Part shown: positions 56,603 to 64,000 of the stretch, piece after piece
Position numbering within the stretch: the first letter of the stretch is position 1
Layout: each line of letters opens with the position of its first letter
Assembly (NCBI GenBank): GCA_964432595.1
Contig: CAYSOF010000004.1
Location: 320,593-384,592, forward strand
Length of the DNA stretch: 64,000 bases
From: DASYLJ01 sp964432595
GTDB taxonomy: Bacteria; Desulfobacterota; Binatia; DP-6
Direction of reading: 5' to 3'
The notes under the pieces: generated by a model
The model's input: the letters and a program-made list of their open reading frames with translations, nothing else
What the model was told of the DNA's origin: nothing
The model's database searches: none
Made by a program: the position numbers and the translations under genes

Positions 56603-57747
56603 GGGTCGAAGAGCTTCTTGTACTCCTCGAGGGCGAAGCGGTCGGTCATGCCGGCGATGTAGTCGGCGATGACCCGCGGCACCGTCTCGTCCTCCTCGGC
56701 CGTGCGACGAAGGACGTGCGGCGGGAGCTGGCGCGGTTCCGTCATGTAGACCTCGAACAGCGCGCTCATGATGCGGTCCGCCTTCTGCGTCATGCGCGTC
56801 ACGCGGTGATGCGTATACAGGCGGTCGTAGAGGAAGGCCTTCAGCTCCCGATGACGCGCGGTCATCGCCGGCGAGAAGTCGACGAGGCGGGGCTTAACGG
56901 CGCGCACACCGTCGAGCGAGTCGATCCCCTGATCGCGCAGGCGATCGAGCAGCGACTCGGTGAGGTCGCCGACCATCCAGTCGATCAGCGTGCGAACCGC
57001 CTGGTAGTGGAGTATCGCGAGCGACGCGTTCGGCGCGTGCTGCGAAACCTCGCGCATCGCGTCCGCCCAGATCGGCACCGTGCCGAGGTCGTCCGCGTCG
57101 AGCATGCCCGACTTGAGGCCGTCGTCGACGTCGTGCGCGTTGTAGGCGACCTCGTCCGCGAAATCCACGATCTGGGCCTCGAGGCACGGGGCGAGCGAGG
57201 CGTCGTACTCGAGCACCTGCGGGCGGTCGTAGCGCGTCGAATGCTTGACGATGCCCTCGCGCACCTCCCACGAGAGGTTCAGGCCGCGAAAGCTCGGATA
57301 GCGCTCCTCGAGCACCTCGACGATGCGCAGGCTCTGGCTGTTGTGGTCGAAGCCGCCGTACTGCTCCATCAGCCGATCGAGCGTGCGCTCGCCGGCGTGG
57401 CCGAACGGCGTGTGGCCGAGGTCGTGTGCGAGCGCGACGGTCTCGGCGAGATCTTCGTTGAGGCCGAGGGCGCGCGCCAGGGTACGGGTCACCTGCGCCG
57501 CCTCCATCGTGTGTGTGAGGCGGGTCCGGTAGTAGTCGCCTTCGTGGTTGACGAAGACCTGGGTCTTGTACTCGAGGCGTCGGAACGCCGACGAGTGGAT
57601 GATCCGGTCGCGGTCGCGCTGGAACACCATGCGAAACGGGTGTTCCGCTTCCGGATGGCGCCGGCCGCGGGAGTCGCGGCTGCGCATCGCGTAGGGCGCA
57701 AGGGCCGCGGCCTCGCGTGCCTCGAACTCCTCCCGCCCCACCATCAC
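56587..57747 (-). CDS. dgt: dGTP triphosphohydrolase (HD superfamily)
   Basis: A 386-residue HD-domain enzyme that cleaves dGTP (or dNTPs) to nucleoside and tripolyphosphate. Signature IIHSSAFRRLEYKTQVF, HD motifs RLTHTMEAAQVTRTLA and ALAHDLGHTPFGHAGE, GFDHNSQSLRIVEVLE and AQIVDFADEVAYNAHDVDDGL. Length fits the short dNTPase class. Last gene of the prs-ribosomal-protein operon, 16 bp after rplI. Confidence 0.93.
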
Positions 57748-57763
57748 GGCATGGCCTCCGTCG

Positions 57764-58231
57764 CTAGCTGGCGGCGTCGGCCTCCTCGGCCTCGACCGAG
57801 AGCTGGATCGTCGCGCGAACGTCGCGGCCGACCTGCACGACGACGGGGAAGTTGCCGAGCTGCTTGATCGGCTCGTCGAGCTGAATCTTCCGGCGGTCGA
57901 CCATGATGCCCTTGGCCGACAGCGCCCGCTCGATGTCCAGGTTGGTGACGGAGCCGAACAGACGCCCCTCTTCGCCGGCGCGCGCAGTGATCGTCAGCTT
58001 GAGGCCTTCGATCTTGGCGGCTGCGCCTTGCGCCACCTTGTTGTCCTGCTCGGCCTTGATGGCGATGAGCCGTTTGTGGTGCTCGAGCACGCGCATGTTC
58101 TTCGTGCTGGCCTCGACCGCGAGGCCGCGGGGCAGCAGGAAGTTGCGGGCGTATCCCGGTTTCACCCGGACGACCTCGCCGATCTTGCCGAGGTTGGGAA
58201 CGTCGTCGCGCAGAATGACTTCGACCGCCAT
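57764..58231 (-). CDS. rplI: 50S ribosomal protein L9
   Basis: A 155-residue protein with the L9 N-domain (EVILRDDVPNLGKIGEVVRVKPGYARNFLLPRGLAVEAS), a long connecting helix (EHHKRLIAIKAEQDNKVAQGAA) and the C-domain (GRLFGSVTNLDIERALSAKGIMVDRRKI). Follows rpsR by 9 bp in the standard rpsF-rpsR-rplI order. Confidence 0.97.
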   Translation of the reverse strand: MAVEVILRDDVPNLGKIGEVVRVKPGYARNFLLPRGLAVEASTKNMRVLEHHKRLIAIKAEQDNKVAQGAAAKIEGLKLTITARAGEEGRLFGSVTNLDIERALSAKGIMVDRRKIQLDEPIKQLGNFPVVVQVGRDVRATIQLSVEAEEADAAS

Positions 58232-58240
58232 CGTCTGTCC

Positions 58241-58507
58241 TCAGGGGTAAACGGCTGTGTAGGGCAGCAGCGCGACGGTGCGCGCCTGCTTCACGGAGAT
58301 CGTGAGGCGGCGCTGGTGGCGCGCGCAGTTCCCCGTGATGCGGGCCGGGATGATCTTGCCGCGTTCGGTCAGGAAGTTCCCGAGGACGCGCGAATCCTTG
58401 TAGTCGATGAGCATCGTCTTGTCGGCACAGAAGCGACAGACCTTGCGTCGCCCCATGCCACGCCGACGAGGCCCCCGCGGTGACGACGATGATCGCTCTC
58501 GCGGCAT
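58241..58507 (-). CDS. rpsR: 30S ribosomal protein S18
   Basis: An 88-residue protein. [47 protein letters not shown] is the complete S18 core, here of the Cys-containing (CxxC) type. Arg/Ser/Pro-rich N-terminal tail. Begins 1 bp after the rpsF stop. Confidence 0.97.
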   Translation of the reverse strand: MPRERSSSSPRGPRRRGMGRRKVCRFCADKTMLIDYKDSRVLGNFLTERGKIIPARITGNCARHQRRLTISVKQARTVALLPYTAVYP

Positions 58508-58508
58508 G

Positions 58509-58916
58509 TCAGGAACCCTCCCCTTCGCTCATCATTTCCATGTCGCTCGGCATCTCGTCGAACTCGCCCTGATCCTCGCGTCCTTCCGGACGACGCGCGG
58601 GACGCAGCGGCGCCGGCGGCGCGTTCTCGGCCTGCCGCACCGAGATGAAGCGAAGGATCGTGTCCATCAGGCGCAGGTTACGCTCGATCTCCGCGAGACC
58701 CTGCGGCGTCGCCCGGTATTCGTACAGGACGTAGAACGCGCGGCGCTGCTTGTCGACGATGAACGCCAAGTCGCGCAGCCCCCATTCCTGCACCTGGCTG
58801 ATCGTCGCCTTCTGGTCCTCGATCAGCGTCTTGATACGGGCCGTCAGCTCCTTGGCCCCGGGCTCGCCCTGATCCGGATGGATCAGGACCAGCGTCTCAT
58901 AGCGGCGATCCGCCAT
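58509..58916 (-). CDS. rpsF: 30S ribosomal protein S6
   Basis: A 135-residue protein: [59 protein letters not shown] and [15 protein letters not shown] are the S6 strands and helices. The C-terminal tail is acidic ([16 protein letters not shown]), somewhat longer than in many bacteria. Pairs with S18 on the 30S platform. Confidence 0.96.
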   Translation of the reverse strand: MADRRYETLVLIHPDQGEPGAKELTARIKTLIEDQKATISQVQEWGLRDLAFIVDKQRRAFYVLYEYRATPQGLAEIERNLRLMDTILRFISVRQAENAPPAPLRPARRPEGREDQGEFDEMPSDMEMMSEGEGS

Positions 58917-58948
58917 CCGCGTCCTCCATGTAGTCGTTACGAATTGGC

Positions 58949-59623
58949 TCAGCCACCGGAGCTCTCACCGCCGCCCTTCTTCGCGGGCTCGGCACCGGCC
59001 GCCGGTGCGGCCGCCGCCTCTGCGCCAGCTTCCGCCCCCTCGCTCGGCCGCGCCTCCACGCTGGGCGGCAACACCGTCACGAGCGTCTGCGTCGCCTCAC
59101 CCACCGCGGTGACGCCCTCGGGCAGCTGCAGGTCGGCGACGTGCACGGCGTCGTGGATGCCGAGCGGTGTGACGTCGACGTCGATGAACTCCGGAATCTC
59201 GGTGGGCAGACACTCTACCTCGATCTCGCGCAGAATCGGCTGCAGGATGCCGCCGTTTACGACGCCCGCCGCCTTGCCCACGAAGTGCAGCGGCACGGAG
59301 ACGACCAGCCGCTCCGTGAGATCGACCTCGTAGAAGTCGGCGTGCAGGACGCGGCCGGACACCGGGTGCACCTGCATCTCGCGCACGAGCACCATGCGCT
59401 CGTGGAGCTCGGTGTCGCTCCCGGCGTGCAGCAGCTTCACGAGGTGCGAGCCTTCCAGGTGCGCGAGCCGGCGCTCGAACTGCTCACGCGACACCGCGAT
59501 GGGCGTCGTCGTCCGCTTCGGGCCGTACAGGATCGCGGGCACCTGGCCACTCGCGCGCAGGCGCCGCGCCGGTCCCTTGCCGTTGCCCGTGCGTCGCTCG
59601 ACGTTGATCTCTACCGTTTCCAT
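58949..59623 (-). CDS. rplY: 50S ribosomal protein L25/TL5/Ctc
   Basis: A 224-residue member of the long L25 class. N-terminal 5S-rRNA-binding domain (INVERRTGNGKGPARRLRASGQVPAILYGP...HLVKL) and C-terminal TL5-type beta domain (VHPVSGRVLHADFYEVDLTERLVVSVPLHFVGKAAGVVNGGILQPILREIEVECLPTEIPEFIDVD). Low-complexity Glu/Ala/Gly tail. 13 bp after prs, the usual prs-rplY order. Confidence 0.96.
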   Translation of the reverse strand: METVEINVERRTGNGKGPARRLRASGQVPAILYGPKRTTTPIAVSREQFERRLAHLEGSHLVKLLHAGSDTELHERMVLVREMQVHPVSGRVLHADFYEVDLTERLVVSVPLHFVGKAAGVVNGGILQPILREIEVECLPTEIPEFIDVDVTPLGIHDAVHVADLQLPEGVTAVGEATQTLVTVLPPSVEARPSEGAEAGAEAAAAPAAGAEPAKKGGGESSGG

Positions 59624-59636
59624 TGCGACAGGTCCT

Positions 59637-60581
59637 TCAGATGAAGAGAGAGCTGATGGAGGCTTCGTCGTGCGTGCGACGGATGGCCTCGCCGAGGAGA
59701 GAGGCGACGGACAGCACCTTGAGGCGCTTCAGCTGACGCGCCTCGGGTTGCAGCGGAATGGTGTCCGTCACTACGAGCTCGTCGATGACGGAGTCTTCGA
59801 GCCGCTCGATCGCCGGGCCGGAGAGTACGGCGTGCGTGGCGCAAGCGAGCACGGTAGTTGCGCCGGCGGCTCGCACGGCCTTCGCAGCGGTGCATAGCGT
59901 ACCCGCCGTGTCGATCATGTCGTCGACGATGATCGCCGGACGGCGCGCAACCTCGCCGATGATCTGCATCTCGGCGACGACGTTGGCACGCGCGCGACGC
60001 TTGTCGATGATGGCGAGGCCCGCGTCGATACGCTTCGCAAAGGCGCGCGCACGCTCGACGCCGCCGGCGTCCGGTGCGATCACTGTCGCCTCGCTCGAGC
60101 CGAGACGCTCGCGAATGTACTGGAGCAGCACCGGCGTCGCGTAGACGTTGTCCACCGGGACGTTGAAGAAGCCTTGGATCTGGCCCGCGTGGAGGTCGAC
60201 AGTGAGGACGCGGGATGCGCCGGCCGTCGTGATGAGATCGGCGACGAGCTTAGCGCTGATCGGCACGCGCGGAGCGACCTTCCGATCCTGCCGCGCGTAC
60301 CCGTAGTACGGCATCACCGCGGTGATGCGCTTCGCCGACGCCCGCTTGAAGGCGTCGAGCATCAGCAGGAGCTCCATCAGATTGTCGTTCGTCGGCGTCG
60401 AGGTGGACTGCACGACGAAGACGTCACCGCCACGGACGTTCTCGGTGATCTCGACCTGGCACTCGCCGTCGCTGAAGCGACCGATTTCAGCACCACCCAA
60501 CGGAACGCCGACGCAACGGCTGATCTCGACCGCGAGGTCGCGGTTCGAGTTCCCCGTGAACAGTTTGATCTCGTCCTTCAC
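59637..60581 (-). CDS. prs: ribose-phosphate pyrophosphokinase
   Basis: A 314-residue enzyme making PRPP from ribose-5-phosphate and ATP. KLFTGNSNRDLAVEISRCVGV, GRFSDGECQVEITENVRGGDVFVVQST, MPYYGYARQDRK (flexible catalytic loop), VDLHAGQIQGFF and the PRPP loop IIVDDMIDTAGTLCTAAKAV are all intact. Starts 31 bp after tRNA-Gln, probably in the same transcript. Confidence 0.97.
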   Translation of the reverse strand: MKDEIKLFTGNSNRDLAVEISRCVGVPLGGAEIGRFSDGECQVEITENVRGGDVFVVQSTSTPTNDNLMELLLMLDAFKRASAKRITAVMPYYGYARQDRKVAPRVPISAKLVADLITTAGASRVLTVDLHAGQIQGFFNVPVDNVYATPVLLQYIRERLGSSEATVIAPDAGGVERARAFAKRIDAGLAIIDKRRARANVVAEMQIIGEVARRPAIIVDDMIDTAGTLCTAAKAVRAAGATTVLACATHAVLSGPAIERLEDSVIDELVVTDTIPLQPEARQLKRLKVLSVASLLGEAIRRTHDEASISSLFI

Positions 60582-60612
60582 CGAACGTGCCGTGGTCTCA
60601 GAAACTCCCGAA

Positions 60613-60684
60613 TTGGGCGGGAAGGAGTCGAACCTTCGCTGCCGGATCCAAAGTCCGGTGCCTTGCCAGCTTGGCTACCGCCCA
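60613..60684 (-). tRNA. tRNA-Gln (UUG anticodon)
   Basis: 72 nt, full cloverleaf on the minus strand. Acceptor TGGGCGG pairs with CCGCCCA; anticodon stem CCGGA/TCCGG encloses loop CTTTGGA with anticodon TTG; T-arm contains GGTTCGACTCC. CCA is not encoded. Lies between its own promoter and prs. Confidence 0.95.
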
Positions 60685-60729
60685 AGGCCTAACGTCAGTC
60701 GCAGCTCCGTACCCGTTGGAAAACGCGGT

Positions 60730-60758
60730 ACACTAGTTTTCGCCCCATGGGATGTCAA
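60730..60758 (-). promoter_or_regulatory. sigma-70 type promoter for tRNA-Gln/prs operon
   Basis: On the minus strand TTGACA (60758-60753), exactly 17 bp, then TAGTGT (60735-60730), about 45 bp before the tRNA. Perfect -35, partial -10. Best promoter candidate in the window. Confidence 0.6.
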
Positions 60759-60866
60759 CCGATGACATGCCGCGGCGATCAGTCTGGACGCCGCTTTGCG
60801 CGTCGCCGGACCACGTGGACGTCGTGGACGTCGTGTGATACCCACGCTCGCTCCGGCGAGAGCCAC

Positions 60867-60938
60867 GCCCCCGTGGTGAAATGGATATCACACAGGCCTC
60901 CGGAGCCTGGGGTAGAGGTTCGATTCCTCTCGGGGGCA
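60867..60938 (+). tRNA. tRNA-Arg (CCG anticodon)
   Basis: 72 nt. Acceptor GCCCCCG pairs with CGGGGGC, discriminator A at 60938; anticodon stem CAGGC/GCCTG encloses loop CTCCGGA with anticodon CCG; T-arm AGAGGTTCGATTCCTCT. CCA not encoded. Confidence 0.94.
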
Positions 60939-61054
60939 CTGCACCTCGCCGCGAACCTCCGCAAGCGCTTGATTTCTCGGAACCCGTTTGTTTAACTCGA
61001 TGGTCTTGGCAGACCACCTGCGAGGCGGGGCCGGCTTGGCGTGAGGAGTGGCTG

Positions 61055-61237
61055 ATGGAACTTCCCAAATGCCAGAAGTGCAACGCGGGGATTTTGATCC
61101 CGCTCTCCGACTACGGTCAGGAGGGTGCCGCGGTCATTTTCAAGGCGTGGGCGTGCACTGACCCCGACTGTGGCTTCTCCCTTCGCGTCGACAAGGGAGA
61201 GGTCAGCTACGGGAAAAAGATCGAACAGAAGCGGTAG
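61055..61237 (+). CDS. small zinc-ribbon-like protein
   Basis: A 60-residue protein: MELPKCQKCNAGILIPLSDYGQEG...AWACTDPDCGFSLRVDKGEVSY. CxxC near the N-terminus and CxxxxC later form a plausible four-Cys zinc site. A GAGGAG six bases before ATG 61055 selects this start; a longer in-frame ATG at 60881 lies inside tRNA-Arg. Function unknown. A TGGTCT-TGGC-AGACCA hairpin at 61001-61016 lies in its leader. Confidence 0.75.
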   Translation: MELPKCQKCNAGILIPLSDYGQEGAAVIFKAWACTDPDCGFSLRVDKGEVSYGKKIEQKR

Positions 61238-61255
61238 CGGGAAACACCCGCCAGC

Positions 61256-61274
61256 TCGACGACTCCTTCGTCGA
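61256..61274 (+). terminator. possible terminator hairpin
   Basis: Perfect 7-bp stem TCGACGA / TCGTCGA with loop CTCCT, 18 bp after the zinc-ribbon gene. Only a short T-containing tail (TTGGCTT) follows. Confidence 0.35.
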
Positions 61275-61340
61275 TTGGCTTGCAGCGTGAACGCCAGGCG
61301 CGGTAAAGGCCAGCGTCGCTAACGGCAGGAGGAGGTTTCC

Positions 61341-61751
61341 ATGCGGGGAGCTGCTTTGGTTCTGTCGGGTGTGCTGACCGTCACGACTGTCGGCAATGCG
61401 TTCGCCGATAGCTACGAAGACAAGTCGGCGGGGATGCGCGCGCTGTACACCGCGGGCGCAGTGATCGCGAACTTCGTGCCGATCGTCTCGGCCTTCGTCG
61501 CGCCGAGGTGTTTGCCGGGATACATCCTGTGCAAGCTCTCGTTCGCAGGGCTGAGCGTCGTGGCGGCGGGTGAGTCGTTGGCGATGTCCGGTGGAGCCGA
61601 CAAGCAGCAACCGAAAGCGATCCTCGGGCGCGGCTTCGGAGGCGACTGGTATCTCACCGGCCGCCACGTGGCCGGCGACGCCACCCCGGAGGTCTACCCC
61701 GAGGCGCCGCCGCCGACCGATACGGGCGGCTTCACGCCACCGCCGATCTGA
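61341..61751 (+). CDS. hypothetical exported protein
   Basis: A 136-residue protein with a signal peptide (MRGAALVLSGVLTVTTVGNAFA) and a very strong ribosome-binding site (AGGAGGAGG, 61327-61335). The middle has two hydrophobic stretches (YTAGAVIANFVPIVSAFVA, GYILCKLSFAGLSVVAAGESLAM) with two Cys; the C-terminus is Pro-rich. No family recognised. Converges on the cyclophilin gene with 6 bp between. Confidence 0.75.
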   Translation: MRGAALVLSGVLTVTTVGNAFADSYEDKSAGMRALYTAGAVIANFVPIVSAFVAPRCLPGYILCKLSFAGLSVVAAGESLAMSGGADKQQPKAILGRGFGGDWYLTGRHVAGDATPEVYPEAPPPTDTGGFTPPPI

Positions 61752-61757
61752 CGTCCG

Positions 61758-62351
61758 TCAGTCGACCACCTTCGCCGACTTGATCATCACGGCCTCCACC
61801 GGAACGTTCTGGTGGGGGCCCTTGGTCGTCGTCTTAACCTGCTCGATCTTCTTGACGACGTCCATGCCCTCGACGACCTTCCCGAACACGGCGTAGCCGA
61901 CGCCGTCCTGGGACTTCTCTTTGTTGAGGAAGTCGTTGTTCTTAACGTTGATGAAGAACTGCGACGTCGCGCTGTCGGGCACCGACGTCCGCGCCATCGC
62001 GAGCGTGCCGACGTCGTTCTTGAGACCGTTCGACGACTCGTTCTTGATCGCCGACCGCTGGCCCTCACGCTTGTCGCGCATGTCCGAGGTCAGGCCGCCA
62101 CCCTGGACCATGAAACCCGGAATCACGCGGTGGAAGACCGTGTTGTCGTAGTAGCCGGCCTGAACGTAGTCGAGGAAGTTCTTCGCCGAGATCGGCGCCT
62201 TGTCGGAGAAGACCTCCACCTTGATGTCGCCGAGCGACGTCGAGATGACAACCATCGGATTTCCCTTCTCGGCGGCTCCCCCCGCCGTCGCTCCCATGAG
62301 GCCGGACACGGCCAACAGCATCAATCCGAAACACCAACTCCTCGCGTGCAT
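61758..62351 (-). CDS. periplasmic cyclophilin-type peptidyl-prolyl isomerase
   Basis: A 197-residue exported PPIase. The start at 62351 follows GGGAGG by six bases and gives a signal peptide (MHARSWCFGLMLLAVSGLMGATAGGA). The cyclophilin core has VVISTSLGDIKVEVFSDKAPISAKNFLDYV, NTVFHRVIPGFMVQGGG, TLAMARTSVPDSATSQFFINV and GYAVFGKVVEGMDVVKKI. Catalytic Arg (FHR) and QFFI residues are present. Likely folds envelope proteins. Confidence 0.94.
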   Translation of the reverse strand: MHARSWCFGLMLLAVSGLMGATAGGAAEKGNPMVVISTSLGDIKVEVFSDKAPISAKNFLDYVQAGYYDNTVFHRVIPGFMVQGGGLTSDMRDKREGQRSAIKNESSNGLKNDVGTLAMARTSVPDSATSQFFINVKNNDFLNKEKSQDGVGYAVFGKVVEGMDVVKKIEQVKTTTKGPHQNVPVEAVMIKSAKVVD

Positions 62352-62423
62352 GCACAACCTCCCTTGATGGAATCGCGAGCCTTCCACACGCACCAGGGTC
62401 CCGCAAGAATGGACCGGGTCGAT

Positions 62424-62798
62424 TCAATGATGGTGCTCGTGCCCGCCGCCCACGGCAGGCAGGCGCACGACGTTCACCTCGCGTGCGAGGTCACCGACGA
62501 GCTCGACACACGTGCGGTTGTATACCCCCGTTGCGATCGACTCCGTCGTCACGTGCGACTTGGCCACAACGTCGGCCTCACCATCGATCCCGAGCAACGT
62601 CATCACTAGCGAGGTGCTCGACGCCGGCCGCAGCGGGATACCGAAGAGCCAAGACCGACACTCGCGAACCCGTGCACCCGGGCGAATCATCTTGAGGCCT
62701 ACCGTCTCGGCCGTGGGGCGAATGAGGCCGATATCCGCGGTGGTCGTCATGCACCCTGCCACAAGCAGCAAGGCGATCGTCGACAGGCTTCTGAGCAT
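62424..62798 (-). CDS. small lipoprotein, TRL-like
   Basis: A 124-residue lipoprotein. Start 62798 (MLRSLSTIALLLVAGCMTTT) gives lipobox LVAGC with Cys at about 17 and follows AGGAGA by seven bases. The mature part (TVGLKMIRPGARVRECRSWLFGIPL...GVYNRTCVELVGDL) resembles the pattern of TRL-like lipoproteins, with two conserved-looking Cys, but the match is by eye and weak. Ends with a His-rich tail GGGHEHHH that could bind metal. Diverges from the next lipoprotein, 67 bp between starts. Confidence 0.65.
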   Translation of the reverse strand: MLRSLSTIALLLVAGCMTTTADIGLIRPTAETVGLKMIRPGARVRECRSWLFGIPLRPASSTSLVMTLLGIDGEADVVAKSHVTTESIATGVYNRTCVELVGDLAREVNVVRLPAVGGGHEHHH

Positions 62799-62865
62799 GG
62801 TGCGCTCTCCTGCCAGTGATCCGCAGCCTCCGCAAACCGCCGCCGCCGTGGTAGCCTCTACGGGT

Positions 62866-63354
62866 ATGCTCCGTCGTCTCTTCCTTGGATCGCTCATCCT
62901 ACTGCTTGCCGCGTGCGGCACCCCGCCGGCCGCGAAGCGGGCCGACGTCGAGGCCTACCTCCAGCGGATGGCGACCTGGGCGCCTGTCGAAGCCGAGACG
63001 GCCCGCACGCTCGAGCGCATACTGCAGACCGAGTTCGTCGATGAGGCCGAGGTTACCCGACAAATCGAGGACAACGTCCCCCGCGTGAAGAGCCACCTCG
63101 AGCGCGTCGAGGAGTACGCCCCGCGCACCGAGGACGTGAAGGCGGTCCACGAAACCTACAAGACGGCTTGGCGTCGCCTCCTCGCGGGGTACGAGCGAAT
63201 CGAGTCGGGCTTCCGGACCGGCGAATATTCGCTGCTCGCGGAAGGCCGCGCGGCCATGGCCGACTGGCGCGAAGGGCTCATCGCCACTGCGCGCAAGCTG
63301 TCGTCGCTCCGCGATCAGACCAACGCCGAGGCCCCCGCGGTGCAGCCGAGCTGA
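62866..63354 (+). CDS. hypothetical lipoprotein, helical
   Basis: A 162-residue protein with a lipoprotein signal (MLRRLFLGSLILLLAACGT, lipid Cys about 17). The rest is charged and helical (VEAYLQRMATWAPVEAETARTLERILQTEF, RVKSHLERVEEYAPRTEDVKAVHETYKTAWRRLL), probably a small periplasmic helical bundle. No family recognised. An upstream in-frame extension lies antisense to the neighbouring lipoprotein and is rejected. Confidence 0.75.
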   Translation: MLRRLFLGSLILLLAACGTPPAAKRADVEAYLQRMATWAPVEAETARTLERILQTEFVDEAEVTRQIEDNVPRVKSHLERVEEYAPRTEDVKAVHETYKTAWRRLLAGYERIESGFRTGEYSLLAEGRAAMADWREGLIATARKLSSLRDQTNAEAPAVQPS

Positions 63355-63389
63355 CGCTTACCATCTGGACGATCGCTCGCCAAAAGCGA

Positions 63390-63426
63390 GAAAGGGCCCG
63401 CCTCACGATGTGAGACGGGCCCTTTC
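63390..63426. terminator. strong bidirectional hairpin terminator
   Basis: GAAAGGGCCCG / CGGGCCCTTTC, an 11-bp perfect stem, extended by CTCAC/GTGAG across a C-A mismatch with a GAT loop. It lies between the lipoprotein gene (plus) and the end of the rRNA operon (minus), with T-rich flanks on the minus strand (TCTCGCTTTTGG). It probably ends the rRNA transcript and perhaps the lipoprotein mRNA. A second small hairpin CTCGC-CAAAA-GCGAG (63376-63390) adjoins it. Confidence 0.75.
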
Positions 63427-63433
63427 GTATGAG

Positions 63434-63549
63434 ATCCGGCGGCGTCCTACTCTCCCACATGGCGACCATGCAGTACCATCGGCGCAGGAGGGCTTAACGG
63501 CCGTGTTCGGGATGGGAACGGGTGTTTCCCCTCCGCCATTACCGCCGGA
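63434..63549 (-). rRNA. rrf: 5S ribosomal RNA
   Basis: About 116 nt on the minus strand. TCCGGCGG at the 5' end pairs with CCGCCGG at the 3' end; the conserved CCCATCCCGAACACGG and GGGAGAGTAGG segments are present. Ends are estimated from the helix I pairing. Confidence 0.9.
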
Positions 63550-63624
63550 AACTGGACAGCAATCTGGACGTGCTCAATCCGTCTACTCGAGAACAAGCGC
63601 GCGGTAGCTCACCGCAAGCGATAA

Positions 63625-64000
<376 letters not shown>

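Noticed and set aside
60781..60866. Short direct repeats (GTGGACGTC twice in tandem) before tRNA-Arg
   Set aside because: Only two perfect units plus a partial one; too short to call a repeat array or promoter with confidence.
60733..61083. Minus-strand frame reading PRGIEPLPQAPEACVISISPRG
   Set aside because: It is translated across tRNA-Arg; such peptides are a frequent false annotation from tRNA genes.

Overview
The window is high-GC DNA (by eye around 70% GC, with strongly G/C-biased third codon positions) from a free-living Gram-negative bacterium. Lipoprotein signals, a LolA-like protein, exported enzymes and Cys-rich secreted proteins point to an outer-membraned lineage. Gene content and style (secreted FG-GAP and Cys-rich proteins, a cdaA-cdaR-glmM block, SQD1, many sulfatase-like enzymes) resemble deltaproteobacteria in the broad sense, including uncultured groups such as Binatota. 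That placement is inference; the partial 23S rRNA at the right edge would settle it. No plasmid or phage backbone is seen. Apart from one insertion element, the window reads as chromosome.

Layout. 1-2.9 kb: the end of a Cys-rich secreted protein, then a ClC channel/exchanger and a MarR regulator on the minus strand. 2.9-23.6 kb: a long plus-strand housekeeping run with mostly 1-4 nt overlaps: tilS, ftsH, folP, cdaA, cdaR, glmM, nnr, tsaE, lysC, cimA, a cysteine desulfurase, mnmA, mtaB, rnc, a secreted S53 peptidase, era, der. 23.5-26.6 kb (minus): a gamma-carbonic anhydrase and a large secreted FG-GAP/PKD/beta-helix protein. 27-41 kb (plus): guaB-guaA, a DHFR-like gene, dnaE, hflX, a CDP-alcohol phosphatidyltransferase, a LolA-like protein, an inositol-phosphatase-like gene and an oligopeptide-type ABC transporter without an ATPase gene, then a frameshifted small secreted protein.

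41.8-44.2 kb: a complete IS1-type element of 2453 bp, with 17-bp perfect terminal inverted repeats and an 8-bp target duplication. It carries a DDE transposase plus three passengers: a KGG-type basic protein, a 73-aa protein and a stand-alone proteasome-beta-like Ntn hydrolase. Three copies of one palindromic motif lie at its two ends and in front of the transposase. The element landed immediately upstream of a moxR promoter.

44.3-56.6 kb (plus): moxR, a CoxE-like VWA protein, a bifunctional-nuclease-family protein, a TPR membrane protein, then a sulfur/glycan cluster: sulfatase-like, sulfotransferase, AlkP-type phosphohydrolase, two GT2 glycosyltransferases, UDP-sulfoquinovose synthase (SQD1) and an NDP-sugar epimerase. 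56.6-60.8 kb (minus): tRNA-Gln, prs, rplY, rpsF, rpsR, rplI and dgt, with a recognisable promoter. 60.8-64 kb: tRNA-Arg, small exported or zinc-ribbon proteins, a cyclophilin, two lipoproteins, a terminator, 5S rRNA and the 3' part of 23S rRNA (minus strand), which runs off the end.
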